A DNA stretch of 64,000 nt from Bifidobacterium breve (GTDB lineage Bacteria; Actinomycetota; Actinomycetes; Nanopelagicales; Nanopelagicaceae). The stretch covers positions 1 to 64,000 of the forward strand of contig CAMDBB010000006.1 in NCBI GenBank assembly GCA_945889195.1. The letters are read 5' to 3'. Positions 1-7,426 of the stretch are shown in pieces; the first letter of the stretch is position 1, and the number at the start of each line of letters is the position of its first letter. The notes under the pieces are model-generated. The model was given only the letters and a program-made list of their open reading frames with translations, searched no databases and was not told where the DNA came from. The position numbers were made by a program, and so were the translations under genes.

Positions 1-25
1 AATCTGTCACAAAGGCATCCTCAAA

Positions 26-55
26 TTGGCATAAGTTGACCCAACTTGGCATAAT
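26..55 (+). promoter_or_regulatory. Putative promoter of tRNA-Lys
   Basis: A -35-like TTGGCA (26-31) and a -10-like CATAAT (50-55) are separated by 18 bp and lie upstream of the tRNA at 99. The 9-mer TTGGCATAA occurs twice (26-34 and 46-54), and AAGTTG-acc-CAACTT (33-47) forms an inverted repeat in the spacer. The promoter role is inferred from position and hexamer similarity only. Confidence 0.4.
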
Positions 56-98
56 TCAGATGCTTGATTAGTTAAAGATTCAAGCGTGTTACACAGTG

Positions 99-171
99 GG
101 GCCTATAGCTCAGTCGGTAGAGCAACGGACTTTTAATCCGTGGGTCGACAGTTCGAGCCTGTCTGGGCCCA
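99..171 (+). tRNA. tRNA-Lys (anticodon UUU)
   Basis: This is a 73-nt cloverleaf. The acceptor stem GGGCCTA (99-105) pairs with TGGGCCC (164-170), followed by discriminator A171. The D-arm is recognisable (AGCTCAGTCGGTAGAGC), as is the T-arm (GTTCGAGCC). The anticodon stem-loop ACGGA-CTTTTAA-TCCGT gives anticodon UUU, which reads AAA/AAG lysine codons. The 3' CCA is not encoded, so it must be added after transcription. No other RNA gene was recognised in the window. Confidence 0.97.
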
Positions 172-182
172 CTTTTATATCC

Positions 183-211
183 TTGATTCACCTGCAATCT
201 CTACATATGGT
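183..211 (+). promoter_or_regulatory. Leaderless promoter of the P450 gene
   Basis: TTGATT (183-188), a 17-bp spacer and TATGGT (206-211) are followed by exactly 6 nt and the ATG at 218. This geometry puts the transcription start on or next to the start codon, as in leaderless actinobacterial mRNAs. It supports the 218 start over an upstream ATG in the same frame (140) that lies inside the tRNA. Confidence 0.65.
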
Positions 212-217
212 GTCGCC

Positions 218-1294
218 ATGGCTGACACATTCTTAGGAATCACCAATGCCGTCAATGTTCCAGCTGCACACGAAATAACTGGACATAAATCTGTCCGTGA
301 AGCGCTTCGAAATACAGAGAAGTATTCATCGGATCTACAAGGCGATGCTGATGTCCGTGATTATCGACAGCTACCTCTTGAAGTAGATCCACCGCGACAT
401 CATCTCTATCGCACAGCGCTTACGCCTTACTTTGTAAAACCCACGATTGAGAAGAAGTCACCAGAGTTTAGAAAGAACTCTGCTGAACTGATTAGCCAGG
501 TTTTTGGTACTGATTCGGAAATCTCTCGTTCACTTTCGCTTCCACTGGTCATGAAGAATCTGGGAGTTATCTATAACCGCCCGCAAGATGTTGCCGAATG
601 GGTTTCTTGGGGAGAAAGTGTGTGGACTGCCGCAGGTGATGGGCGCAATGGCGATGTATTGCACCGCCACCTGGATGAAATTTATGAAGAGGCAATTACC
701 AATCCAAAACAAGATATCTGGGCCGAGATTGCGCGCCTTGAAATTGGCGGCAAGGTAATCTCGAAAGAGGAGTTCATAGGAATTTCTAGCGTCATGCTCG
801 CTGGCGGACGCGACACAGTCGTGAAGTTAATTACCGGAGCTATCTGGCACTTTGGAAGAGCGCCGGAAGATTTTGAATACCTACGTCAGAATCCAGATCG
901 AATCGATGTAGCAATCCAAGAGTTATTGAGATTTCTTACTCCAAATGCTGCAATGGTGCGAAGCACAGTGCCTGAGTCCACAGCAGAGACTCTGCCGGAA
1001 GATCGCTATGTTCAAATCAGTTTTATCTCAGGCAACTTCGATGAGACAGTCTTTGAAAACCCTTACAAGTTAGATATTCGCCGCGAACGTATTCCGCACG
1101 TCAGTTTTGGATTTGGGCCGCATACCTGCATAGGCAATCACGTCTCTGAAATCGAAGCGAAAGTCTTTATTGAGACGCTCCTTGAATCTGGTCTTAAGTG
1201 GGAAATCACCGAAAGTTCAAAGATCAAGTTTTATCCCGGTGCTATGGCAGAAGTTCCAGAACACTTCGAATCGCTCTATTTGAGATTACGATAA
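218..1294 (+). CDS. Cytochrome P450
   Basis: Heme-thiolate monooxygenase of 358 aa. Visible P450 hallmarks are the I-helix oxygen-activation motif AGGRDT (about residue 197), the K-helix ExxR as ELLR (about 232) and the heme-ligand loop FGFGPHTCIG with the proximal cysteine near residue 304. The protein begins at roughly the first beta strand and B helix, so about 30-40 N-terminal residues (A helix) usual for soluble bacterial P450s are absent. The leaderless promoter supports this short start. No ferredoxin or ferredoxin reductase is adjacent, so redox partners must come from elsewhere. The substrate is unknown. An SDR gene follows after 4 bp, so the two are probably co-transcribed and may act on the same compound. 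Confidence 0.9.
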   Translation: MADTFLGITNAVNVPAAHEITGHKSVREALRNTEKYSSDLQGDADVRDYRQLPLEVDPPRHHLYRTALTPYFVKPTIEKKSPEFRKNSAELISQVFGTDSEISRSLSLPLVMKNLGVIYNRPQDVAEWVSWGESVWTAAGDGRNGDVLHRHLDEIYEEAITNPKQDIWAEIARLEIGGKVISKEEFIGISSVMLAGGRDTVVKLITGAIWHFGRAPEDFEYLRQNPDRIDVAIQELLRFLTPNAAMVRSTVPESTAETLPEDRYVQISFISGNFDETVFENPYKLDIRRERIPHVSFGFGPHTCIGNHVSEIEAKVFIETLLESGLKWEITESSKIKFYPGAMAEVPEHFESLYLRLR

Positions 1295-1298
1295 CGCC

Positions 1299-2183
1299 AT
1301 GAAGATCGTGGTCACGGGTGCAACTGGCTTGCTTGGAAATGCCACGGCTAAACACTTAATTGCTAAGGGCCATGACGTGGTTCCGGTAGATCGCAGAGAT
1401 GGTGAAGTTGCACCCGGTGTCAAAGTAATTGTTGGTGATTTATCTAGCTTGGAATTTTGCGACAGCGTGATGGTTGGCGCTGAAGCTGTTATTCATCTCG
1501 CAGCGATTCCGAACCCAACTGATAAGCGTCAACATGAAGTCTTCTCAAATAACGTGGTCTCATCCTTTGCAGTCTTTAGCGCTGCAGCGCATGCAGGCGT
1601 ACGTATCGTTGCCTATGCCTCAAGTCTTTCTGCTTATGGTTTTCCATACTCTGAAAGCTGGACTTCTCCGAAGTATGTACCGGTAGATGAAGATCATCCG
1701 CTTGAGTATGAAGAAAGCTATGCACTTTCAAAAGAGGTAAATGAGTTATCTGCTCAGATGTGGTTCTCGCGTACTGGAATTAGTTTTGTCGGTATGCGTT
1801 TTCCTTGGACAAATCTGCCGGATAAAACATATGAGCTTGCTGCTCGTTCCAAAAATGAAGATACCTTGCCCCCAGATCCACGTTTCCCAAAGGGGATTGT
1901 GGCCAAGGTTCTCTGGTGTTACCTGGATCTGCGCGATGCTGCAGCTGCGCTAGAAGCAGTTGTCATGAGCGATTTCAAAGGTTCAGATACCTTTAACTTT
2001 GCAGCACCTGACACGATGTCAGATGAGCCAACAGTTGATCTCATGAAGAAGTTTCATCCCAAGAGCGAGATACGGGGTGACTTATCGGCAAATGCCGCCC
2101 CGTATTCGAGTGAGCGATTTATCAAGCGATTTGGATACAAGCCCCAATACTTACTTGATCGCGCCGAACTCAAGAAGTTATAG
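1299..2183 (+). CDS. NAD(P)-dependent epimerase/dehydratase (extended SDR)
   Basis: Extended short-chain dehydrogenase/reductase of 294 aa. The N-terminal Rossmann signature VTGATGLLG binds the dinucleotide, and the catalytic YxxxK is present as YALSK around residue 142, with a preceding serine in the ASSLSAYG stretch. Family members act on nucleotide sugars or other carbonyl/alcohol substrates, and the substrate cannot be read from the sequence. It starts 4 bp after the P450 stop and should share its promoter. Its 3' end overlaps the convergent RraA-family gene by 6 bp. Confidence 0.88.
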   Translation: MKIVVTGATGLLGNATAKHLIAKGHDVVPVDRRDGEVAPGVKVIVGDLSSLEFCDSVMVGAEAVIHLAAIPNPTDKRQHEVFSNNVVSSFAVFSAAAHAGVRIVAYASSLSAYGFPYSESWTSPKYVPVDEDHPLEYEESYALSKEVNELSAQMWFSRTGISFVGMRFPWTNLPDKTYELAARSKNEDTLPPDPRFPKGIVAKVLWCYLDLRDAAAALEAVVMSDFKGSDTFNFAAPDTMSDEPTVDLMKKFHPKSEIRGDLSANAAPYSSERFIKRFGYKPQYLLDRAELKKL

Positions 2184-2828
2184 AACTCCAAATTTAGCAA
2201 AGGCAGCCGATGGCGCCATGCCCTCTTTGACTGCCATTCTAAAGTTAGTTTCACCTGAATTCTTCTCAATGACGCGATTAACAACCTCATCGATTGCAGC
2301 TACGGGCACAATTGTTACGCCATCTACATCGCCGACGATGAGATCCCCTGGATTGATGGTTACGCCATCAATCACGCCAGGAACGTTATGGGCGACGACT
2401 TCGTAGCGTCCATTGATATCCACTGGCAGCGAACCAGTTCCAAAAATCTTAAATCCCATCGCGCGGGTGCGCGCTAGATCGCGTGATGGTCCATCACCGA
2501 GGGAACCAGCAACGCCTTTGAAGTTGCAGGCAGTAGATAGCAGCTCGCCCCATAAAGATGCCTTACCTGCGCGAGCTGTCGGAGTTACATAAACATGATC
2601 TTTTTGAATTGCATCCAGCGCCTTTAGTAGACCAACGTAAGGAACTTCTGGGAACGAATCCACGATTTCGATTTGAACTGGAAATGCATAGCCGAGCATC
2701 ACGCCTTCACCTGAGAGCATATGGATATCTTCACCAAGTACTTGTTTTCCGTAACCCATAGCATCAAGACAGTCAGATGCTAAGGCTGATGTGAAGATAG
2801 TTCTTAGCTGTGCCAGATCGTGTGACAT
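2178..2828 (-). CDS. RraA family protein (HMG/CHA aldolase-like)
   Basis: 216-aa RraA-like protein. The motif GDGPSRDLA near residue 110 contains the Gly-Asp and Arg-Asp pairs that bind the divalent metal and substrate carboxylate in 4-hydroxy-4-methyl-2-oxoglutarate / oxaloacetate-decarboxylating aldolases. The same fold also includes RraA, the inhibitor of RNase E, so an enzymatic role is likely but not proven. The reading frame is open 22 codons further upstream, but the ATG at 2828 is preceded by GGAAAATCA, a plausible ribosome binding site, and begins the conserved region. It is transcribed towards the SDR gene. Confidence 0.82.
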   Translation of the reverse strand: MSHDLAQLRTIFTSALASDCLDAMGYGKQVLGEDIHMLSGEGVMLGYAFPVQIEIVDSFPEVPYVGLLKALDAIQKDHVYVTPTARAGKASLWGELLSTACNFKGVAGSLGDGPSRDLARTRAMGFKIFGTGSLPVDINGRYEVVAHNVPGVIDGVTINPGDLIVGDVDGVTIVPVAAIDEVVNRVIEKNSGETNFRMAVKEGMAPSAAFAKFGVL

Positions 2829-2909
2829 TGATTTTCCATTCTCGGTTGCTGATTTGCTGTTGCGTAAACCTACAATATTTATTCGACATGGCATATACCT
2901 CGCCTCGCG

Positions 2910-2915
2910 TATGAT
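2910..2915 (+). promoter_or_regulatory. Leaderless -10 box (TATGAT) of the EamA transporter gene
   Basis: TATGAT is followed by 6 nt and the ATG at 2922. There is no ribosome binding site between them. No convincing -35 is visible at 17 bp. Confidence 0.55.
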
Positions 2916-2921
2916 TCCCAG

Positions 2922-3842
2922 ATGAGTGGGACCAGAGGAAAAACTTCAAGCAGCAGCTGGTTCCCTGCCTATTTGATCATTGGATTTGTCTGGGGTTGTT
3001 CATTTATCTTTATCAAACTTGGCCTTGAATTCCTGACTCCATTTGGCGTTGCCTTTGTCCGCTGCGCCCTGGGAGCGCTCACGCTTCTACTCATTGCAAA
3101 GTGGCGTGGATATTCGCTACCTAAAGATCCGATGGTCCGCTTTCACTTATGGGTTGTCGCAGTGCTGCTCAATGTCATTCCTGGAATTTTCTATGCCTGG
3201 GCTGAAACAGTTGTCACCTCAGTACTTGCCGGAATTATCAATGCAGTAACGCCTTTGATGACCTTGCTTGCAATCATGGCTGTTAACCGCCAAGAAAAAC
3301 CAAAGGCATTTCAGATTATTGGTCTCTTTATTGGTTTTCTGGGCGTGCTCACAGTTCTAGGTGCATGGAATGGCCTTGGCGATAATCCGTTGTGGGCAAT
3401 TGTTGTTCTGATGAGCGCTGTAACTTGTTACGGAATCTCATTTCCTTACACGCGCCGCTTTGTGATGCCTTATGGACTCAAATCTGAATCAATTGTTTCG
3501 ATGCAATTGTTGTTGGCCGCTGTAACGCTCTTACCTTTCTTTCTCTTCAACGGCGTTGAAAGATATGAGTACATGCCAGGTCCACTCCTTGCCATGTTGG
3601 CGCTCGGAGTCTTTGGAAGCGGGTTGGCCTATCTCTGGAACTTTAAGGTGATGGAGCTAGCTGGTAGCGCAATCGCAAGTAGCGTCACATTCTTAACGCC
3701 CGTTGTAGCAATCATTGTGGGCATTATCTTCTTAGGTGAAAAAGTCACCTGGTATGAACCTGTTGGCGGACTTATTGTCTTGCTAGGTGCTGCGATTGCC
3801 CAGGAGCGAATCTCGCTACGACAGCGAGAATCCGACGGGTAG
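2922..3842 (+). CDS. EamA/DMT family transporter
   Basis: 306-aa integral membrane protein with about ten hydrophobic segments arranged as two EamA repeats, the architecture of drug/metabolite-transporter superfamily exporters. Each half carries the usual small-residue-rich helices (for example FVWGCSFIFIKLGL near the N-terminus and GEKVTWYEPVGGLIVLLGA near the C-terminus). Substrates of this family range from amino acids to purines, and none can be assigned here. It has its own leaderless promoter, and its last 27 bp overlap the end of the convergent cbiO. Confidence 0.87.
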   Translation: MSGTRGKTSSSSWFPAYLIIGFVWGCSFIFIKLGLEFLTPFGVAFVRCALGALTLLLIAKWRGYSLPKDPMVRFHLWVVAVLLNVIPGIFYAWAETVVTSVLAGIINAVTPLMTLLAIMAVNRQEKPKAFQIIGLFIGFLGVLTVLGAWNGLGDNPLWAIVVLMSAVTCYGISFPYTRRFVMPYGLKSESIVSMQLLLAAVTLLPFFLFNGVERYEYMPGPLLAMLALGVFGSGLAYLWNFKVMELAGSAIASSVTFLTPVVAIIVGIIFLGEKVTWYEPVGGLIVLLGAAIAQERISLRQRESDG

Positions 3843-4565
3843 TTCTAGGCGATGAGATGCTAATAGCTGCGCATTGCTCAACACATCTCGCGTAGGAGCA
3901 TCGGCAACGATAATTCCACCCGACAAGATCACAGAACGCTCGCAGAGTTCGAGCGCATATGGCAGATCGTGGGTCACCATCACAATCGTGACATCAAGAG
4001 ATCGCACAATGTCAGCGAGTTCGCGGCGACTAGCAGGATCTAAGTTTGAAGATGGCTCATCCATCACCAGAATCTCTGGCTTCATCGCCAATACCGTTGC
4101 AACAGCTACGCGACGGCGTTGTCCAAATGAAAGGTGATGCGGCGGGCGATCTTTAAATTCAAGCATGCCCACTTGGGTGAGCGCTTCATCAACTACGCGG
4201 TTGAGCTCTTCGCCACGAAGCCCCATGTTGTATGGGCCGAAGGCGATATCTTCGCCAACAGTTGGCATAAAGAGTTGATCATCAGGATCTTGAAAGACTA
4301 TTCCCACCTTTGCACGAATCTGCTTAAGAGTCTCTTTGTTTTTGCTATCAACTACGACGCCAGCGATACGAACTTCACCTTGCATCGTTGGATGGATGCC
4401 ATTCATATGCATAACGAGCGTTGTCTTGCCCGCTCCATTTGGTCCAAGTAACGCAACGCGTTCGCCTTTGTTGATACTCAGATTGACTCCAAAGAGCGCC
4501 TGATTTCCATCGGGATATGCAAAGGCGAGCTCTTTAATCTGCAAGCTAGGTACGTTATTCATCAT
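3816..4565 (-). CDS. cbiO: Energy-coupling factor transporter ATPase CbiO
   Basis: 249-aa ATP-binding subunit of a group I ECF cobalt/nickel importer. Walker A GPNGAGKTT is at residues 41-49, the ABC signature is LSFGQ, Walker B ends in LVMDEPSSNLD, and the switch histidine lies in VMVTHD. Two tandem ATGs (4565 and 4562) could start it; the first overlaps the TAA stop of cbiQ by 1 nt, so translation is probably coupled. It is the last gene of cbiM-cbiN-cbiQ-cbiO. An upstream in-frame ATG at 4637 would extend it deep into cbiQ and is rejected. Confidence 0.93.
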   Translation of the reverse strand: MMNNVPSLQIKELAFAYPDGNQALFGVNLSINKGERVALLGPNGAGKTTLVMHMNGIHPTMQGEVRIAGVVVDSKNKETLKQIRAKVGIVFQDPDDQLFMPTVGEDIAFGPYNMGLRGEELNRVVDEALTQVGMLEFKDRPPHHLSFGQRRRVAVATVLAMKPEILVMDEPSSNLDPASRRELADIVRSLDVTIVMVTHDLPYALELCERSVILSGGIIVADAPTRDVLSNAQLLASHRLELPVGFSLS

Positions 4566-5383
4566 TACCAACCAATCACGAGGAAGAAGAGAGATAGAGA
4601 AAGGGCAAGACCTGGAAGTGAGAGCGCTGTCGCCCACTGGCGTTGTGTTGCCTTGTTGTTATCAAGTGATGGCAGGTTTCCATCAAAGCCGCGTGAAAGC
4701 ATCGCTAGGTGAACTCGCTCACCGCGTTCATATGATCGGATAAAGAGAGCCGCTGCAGAGGTCGCTAAAACTTTCCAGTGTTTGATGCCGGTTGCAACAA
4801 AACCACGTGACTCGCGCGCAACCTTCATGCGCTCCATCTCATCGCTAATCACATTTACATAGCGCAACATAAAGGAGGCAATCTGAACCATGATGGCAGG
4901 TAACTTAAGACGTTCTAGGCCGCGCAAAATTTCACGAGCAGTTGTTGTAGTTGAAAGAATCACTGCTGCAAGAACGCCGAGCGTTCCTTTCACAACAATT
5001 GAAGTTCCAGCCAGAAGTCCTTCTCGATAGAGCTCGATACCTGCAATTTCAAACTTCTCGCCTGTACCAAAGAAAGGCATCAAGATGGCGAAGAAGATGA
5101 AGGGAATTTCAATAAGCGCGCGCTTAAAGAGGAGCAGTAGCGGAATTTTGCTTGCTAGCGCTGCCGCTACCAAGAGAAGAAAGAAGGCTACAAAGGCAGG
5201 CCAACGAGTAATCGGCGTTGATACTGAGACAGAGATAAAGGCCAGAACAGTCATGATCTTTACATGCGCAGGAAGTGAGTGCGTAACTGAATGGCGATGG
5301 AGATAGAGACGCTCACCTACATCATGGCCGTGGTGGTGGCCATGCGAATGTACGAGGTTTAAATCTTGTGTGTGAGGCTTTAT
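4565..5383 (-). CDS. cbiQ: ECF transporter transmembrane protein CbiQ (non-canonical start)
   Basis: T-component of the cobalt/nickel ECF transporter, with several membrane segments and the coupling-helix region LERLKLPAIMV. The first ATG is at 5254 and gives 229 aa. In-frame conserved sequence continues upstream of it: a histidine-rich stretch HSHGHHHGHDVGERLYLH and then HSLPAHVKI, which resembles the usual N-terminus of actinobacterial CbiQ. No ATG, GTG or TTG exists in this frame between the ATG at 5254 and the TGA at 5389. The best candidate start is ATA at 5383, which overlaps the cbiN TAA as ATAA, just as ATGA would; that gives 272 aa. A -1 slip on the AAAAA run at the cbiN end is the alternative. 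The function is secure; the start is inferred. Confidence 0.85.
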   Translation of the reverse strand: MKPHTQDLNLVHSHGHHHGHDVGERLYLHRHSVTHSLPAHVKIMTVLAFISVSVSTPITRWPAFVAFFLLLVAAALASKIPLLLLFKRALIEIPFIFFAILMPFFGTGEKFEIAGIELYREGLLAGTSIVVKGTLGVLAAVILSTTTTAREILRGLERLKLPAIMVQIASFMLRYVNVISDEMERMKVARESRGFVATGIKHWKVLATSAAALFIRSYERGERVHLAMLSRGFDGNLPSLDNNKATQRQWATALSLPGLALSLSLFFLVIGW

Positions 5384-5682
5384 TTTTCAGACCCAGGCTT
5401 GCGGCGGACCAGCATAAATAGTCCAGTTGAGATAACTCCTGTGGCAATTACACCGATGACGCCTGCAGCTCCTACGGAAAGGCGTTCGTTATCTACGCCT
5501 TTAACGCCGTAGTCAGCAAGAACACCATCGGCATTTGTATTCTCCTTGGCGGTTTCAATAAAGCCAATATCTTCAGCAACCTTCTCCAGCCCATCTGGGT
5601 GAGAAGAGGCATAGAAGGAGACAACTCCTGCGAGAAAGAGGGAAGCAATAAAGCCTGAGATAAGAAAAGTTTTCTGCTTCAT
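5380..5682 (-). CDS. cbiN: CbiN-like PDGLE-domain protein
   Basis: 100-aa membrane protein. An N-terminal hydrophobic segment (about residues 7-25) is followed by SSHPDGLEKVAEDIGF, the PDGLE signature found in auxiliary subunits of cobalt/nickel ECF transporters, and a second membrane helix near the C-terminus (GVIGVIATGVISTGLFML) precedes a basic tail. It is thought to sit beside CbiM in the membrane. Its ATG overlaps the cbiM stop by 4 bp, and its own stop is embedded in the start region of cbiQ. Confidence 0.85.
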   Translation of the reverse strand: MKQKTFLISGFIASLFLAGVVSFYASSHPDGLEKVAEDIGFIETAKENTNADGVLADYGVKGVDNERLSVGAAGVIGVIATGVISTGLFMLVRRKPGSEK

Positions 5683-6356
5683 GCTGCGCTCCTAATTTCT
5701 AAAGATGACTTCTGATTCTTGTAACCGTAAACAAGATCTGAGCGGCTAGCTAAGACGGCGCCAACGGCAAAGACTGTGATGAGCGCTTCACCAATTCCAA
5801 TAAGAATGTGCGTACCAACCATCGCAGCCAATACAGATGAGACTGAGAAAGTTGCATTAGCGCCGATGGCATATTGCAATACAAAGCTAGCGGCAGCCGC
5901 TGGTACTGAAATCACTGCAGCAACTCCAGCGGCCGCTGTAACAGAAGATTTAGTCTTTGGAAGAATTTTCTTAACCAGAAGAAAGATTGCGTAACTAACC
6001 CAGACGGCGACGATAGACATATTAAATACGCTGAGTCCAAGCGCACTGAGCCCACCATCTGCAAAGAGCAGCGCTTGCAAGAGCAAGACGATGGTGATCG
6101 CAAGCGTTGCCGCATATGGTCCGACTAAGACCGTGGCAAGCGCTGCGCCAAGTAAGTGGCCACTTGTTCCTGCAGCAACTGGGAAGTTGAGCATCTGCAC
6201 TGCAAAGATAAATGTTGCGGTAAGTCCCGCAAGAGGAGCGGTCTTGTCATCGAGTGATGACTTAGCTCCCTTGAGCGAGACGGCGACGGCGCCTGCGGCG
6301 ATTGCGGCAAAGGCTGCTGAGGTTGGGATATCGATGAACCCATCAGGAATATGCAT
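5679..6356 (-). CDS. cbiM: ECF transporter substrate-binding permease CbiM (cobalt/nickel)
   Basis: 225-aa S-component that captures the metal ion. It begins MHIPDGFID: in structures of this family the free N-terminal amine and His2 are metal ligands, so the start must be exactly here. The leaderless -10 box 6 nt upstream agrees. The rest is a series of alanine/glycine-rich membrane helices, including the conserved GTSGHLLGAALA segment with another probable metal-ligand histidine. Whether the ion is Co2+ or Ni2+ cannot be read from the protein; the upstream palindrome hints at nickel. It is the first gene of the four-gene operon. Confidence 0.93.
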   Translation of the reverse strand: MHIPDGFIDIPTSAAFAAIAAGAVAVSLKGAKSSLDDKTAPLAGLTATFIFAVQMLNFPVAAGTSGHLLGAALATVLVGPYAATLAITIVLLLQALLFADGGLSALGLSVFNMSIVAVWVSYAIFLLVKKILPKTKSSVTAAAGVAAVISVPAAAASFVLQYAIGANATFSVSSVLAAMVGTHILIGIGEALITVFAVGAVLASRSDLVYGYKNQKSSLEIRSAA

Positions 6357-6362
6357 GGGAAA

Positions 6363-6368
6363 AGGTTA
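6363..6368 (-). promoter_or_regulatory. Leaderless -10 box (TAACCT) of cbiMNQO
   Basis: Read on the minus strand, TAACCT is followed by TTTCCC and the cbiM ATG, which matches the TANNNT-plus-6 rule seen at many genes here. No ribosome binding site is present. Confidence 0.55.
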
Positions 6369-6385
6369 ATGCAAATCGTTTGCAT
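6369..6385. promoter_or_regulatory. Palindromic operator, Nur/Fur-family-like, upstream of cbiM
   Basis: ATGCAAA-TCG-TTTGCAT is a perfect 7+3+7 inverted repeat lying directly next to the cbiM -10 box, inside the promoter spacer, which is a classic repressor position. It fits TGCAA-N5-TTGCA, the form reported for the nickel regulator Nur of Streptomyces. I infer metal-responsive repression of the transporter; the regulator itself is not in this window. No cobalamin riboswitch is seen upstream. Confidence 0.6.
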
Positions 6386-6502
6386 CTGCATCTCGAGGGC
6401 AAAAGGCACGAATTCTTCGCCTATTCACACGGAAATATCGGCCTGGGATGGGGCGTTAGGTCTAGAGTGCAGGAATCTTCAAGTGGAGCGGGAGGTCTTT
6501 AG

Positions 6503-7426
6503 ATGAGCGATGACGAAGGCCAGGACGAACTAGTAACTGAAGAAATGCTCTGGGATCGAATCCCTGAAGTTCAAGGCGAAGAGCGCGCCAATACATATTA
6601 CGAGCTAAGCGCTCGCATCTTTGCGCGCGGTCAATATGACGAAGCGCTTGCGCTCGCCGAAACCGCTCGAGATATCTTCTCTGAGTTAGGTGAATCTGCT
6701 CCAAAAGAAGGTTTAGCGCAGGCTTACTCTGCAATTGGTTACAACCTCAATCAACTTAAGCGTATGGATGAAGCAGCAACTGCGATGAGCCAAGCTGTTG
6801 CAATTCTGCGTGAGAACAAATCACCTATTGCACTTGAACTCGCCTGCACATTAGGTGAATGGTGGTACTCATCAAAGAATTATGAAAAAGTCATCGAGAC
6901 TATGTATGAATGTTCCCAAGAACATTTAGTCGATGGCAACACAATCGGTGCAGCTAACGATATGCACCTTATTGGTTGTGCCCAACGCGAACTGAAGAAT
7001 TACAACGAAGCAATTATCTGCTTCACTGAAGCGCGCAAGATGTTTAAATCAGAGAAAGAAGTTATTCATGTCGCACGTTGCGATCAGAAGATTGCTTCTT
7101 GCTACATCGAAATCGGCGAAGGCGAGAAAGCTTTAGAAGCTGCGCGCAAAGCGATTGATGTCTTTGAAACTGCACATGATCACCGCCGCGAAACTTTTGC
7201 GCTCTTTGAATACGGTAAGGCTGAGATTCTCTTAAATAAGCTCGAAGATGGGCTAGCTTCGCTCGATAATGTACTGCAGATAGTTGCCGATGATGAACCT
7301 AAAGACTTTGAGTTCATCATGGATGTCGAGACTCGTATGTCCACGGTGATGCGTCAGCTAGGCCGCATTGATGAAGCTAATGAAGTAGATCGTCGCTTGG
7401 CATCTGTTCGCGAGGTAATGGATTAA
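6503..7426 (+). CDS. Tetratricopeptide-repeat protein of unknown function
   Basis: 307-aa soluble, acidic protein made almost wholly of TPR-like helix pairs; repeats such as YDEALALAETARDIF, EGEKALEAARKAIDVFE and LNKLEDGLASLDNVL carry the small-residue and alanine pattern of the family. No catalytic domain, signal peptide or membrane segment is seen, so it is probably a protein-interaction scaffold. Unlike many neighbours it has a normal leader: GGGAGG lies about 8 nt before the ATG, and a -10-like TAGAGT sits at 6463-6468. It is divergent from cbiM, and its last 4 bp overlap the convergent methyltransferase gene. Confidence 0.8.
   Translation: MSDDEGQDELVTEEMLWDRIPEVQGEERANTYYELSARIFARGQYDEALALAETARDIFSELGESAPKEGLAQAYSAIGYNLNQLKRMDEAATAMSQAVAILRENKSPIALELACTLGEWWYSSKNYEKVIETMYECSQEHLVDGNTIGAANDMHLIGCAQRELKNYNEAIICFTEARKMFKSEKEVIHVARCDQKIASCYIEIGEGEKALEAARKAIDVFETAHDHRRETFALFEYGKAEILLNKLEDGLASLDNVLQIVADDEPKDFEFIMDVETRMSTVMRQLGRIDEANEVDRRLASVREVMD

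Noticed and set aside
140-217. Upstream in-frame extension of the P450 from an ATG at 140
   Set aside because: It begins inside the tRNA-Lys gene, and a TTGATT-17-TATGGT promoter with 6-nt gap points to ATG 218.
6357-6502. Cobalamin riboswitch upstream of cbiM
   Set aside because: The -10 box lies 6 nt before the ATG, leaving no leader for an aptamer, and no B12-box sequence is seen in the 146-bp gap.
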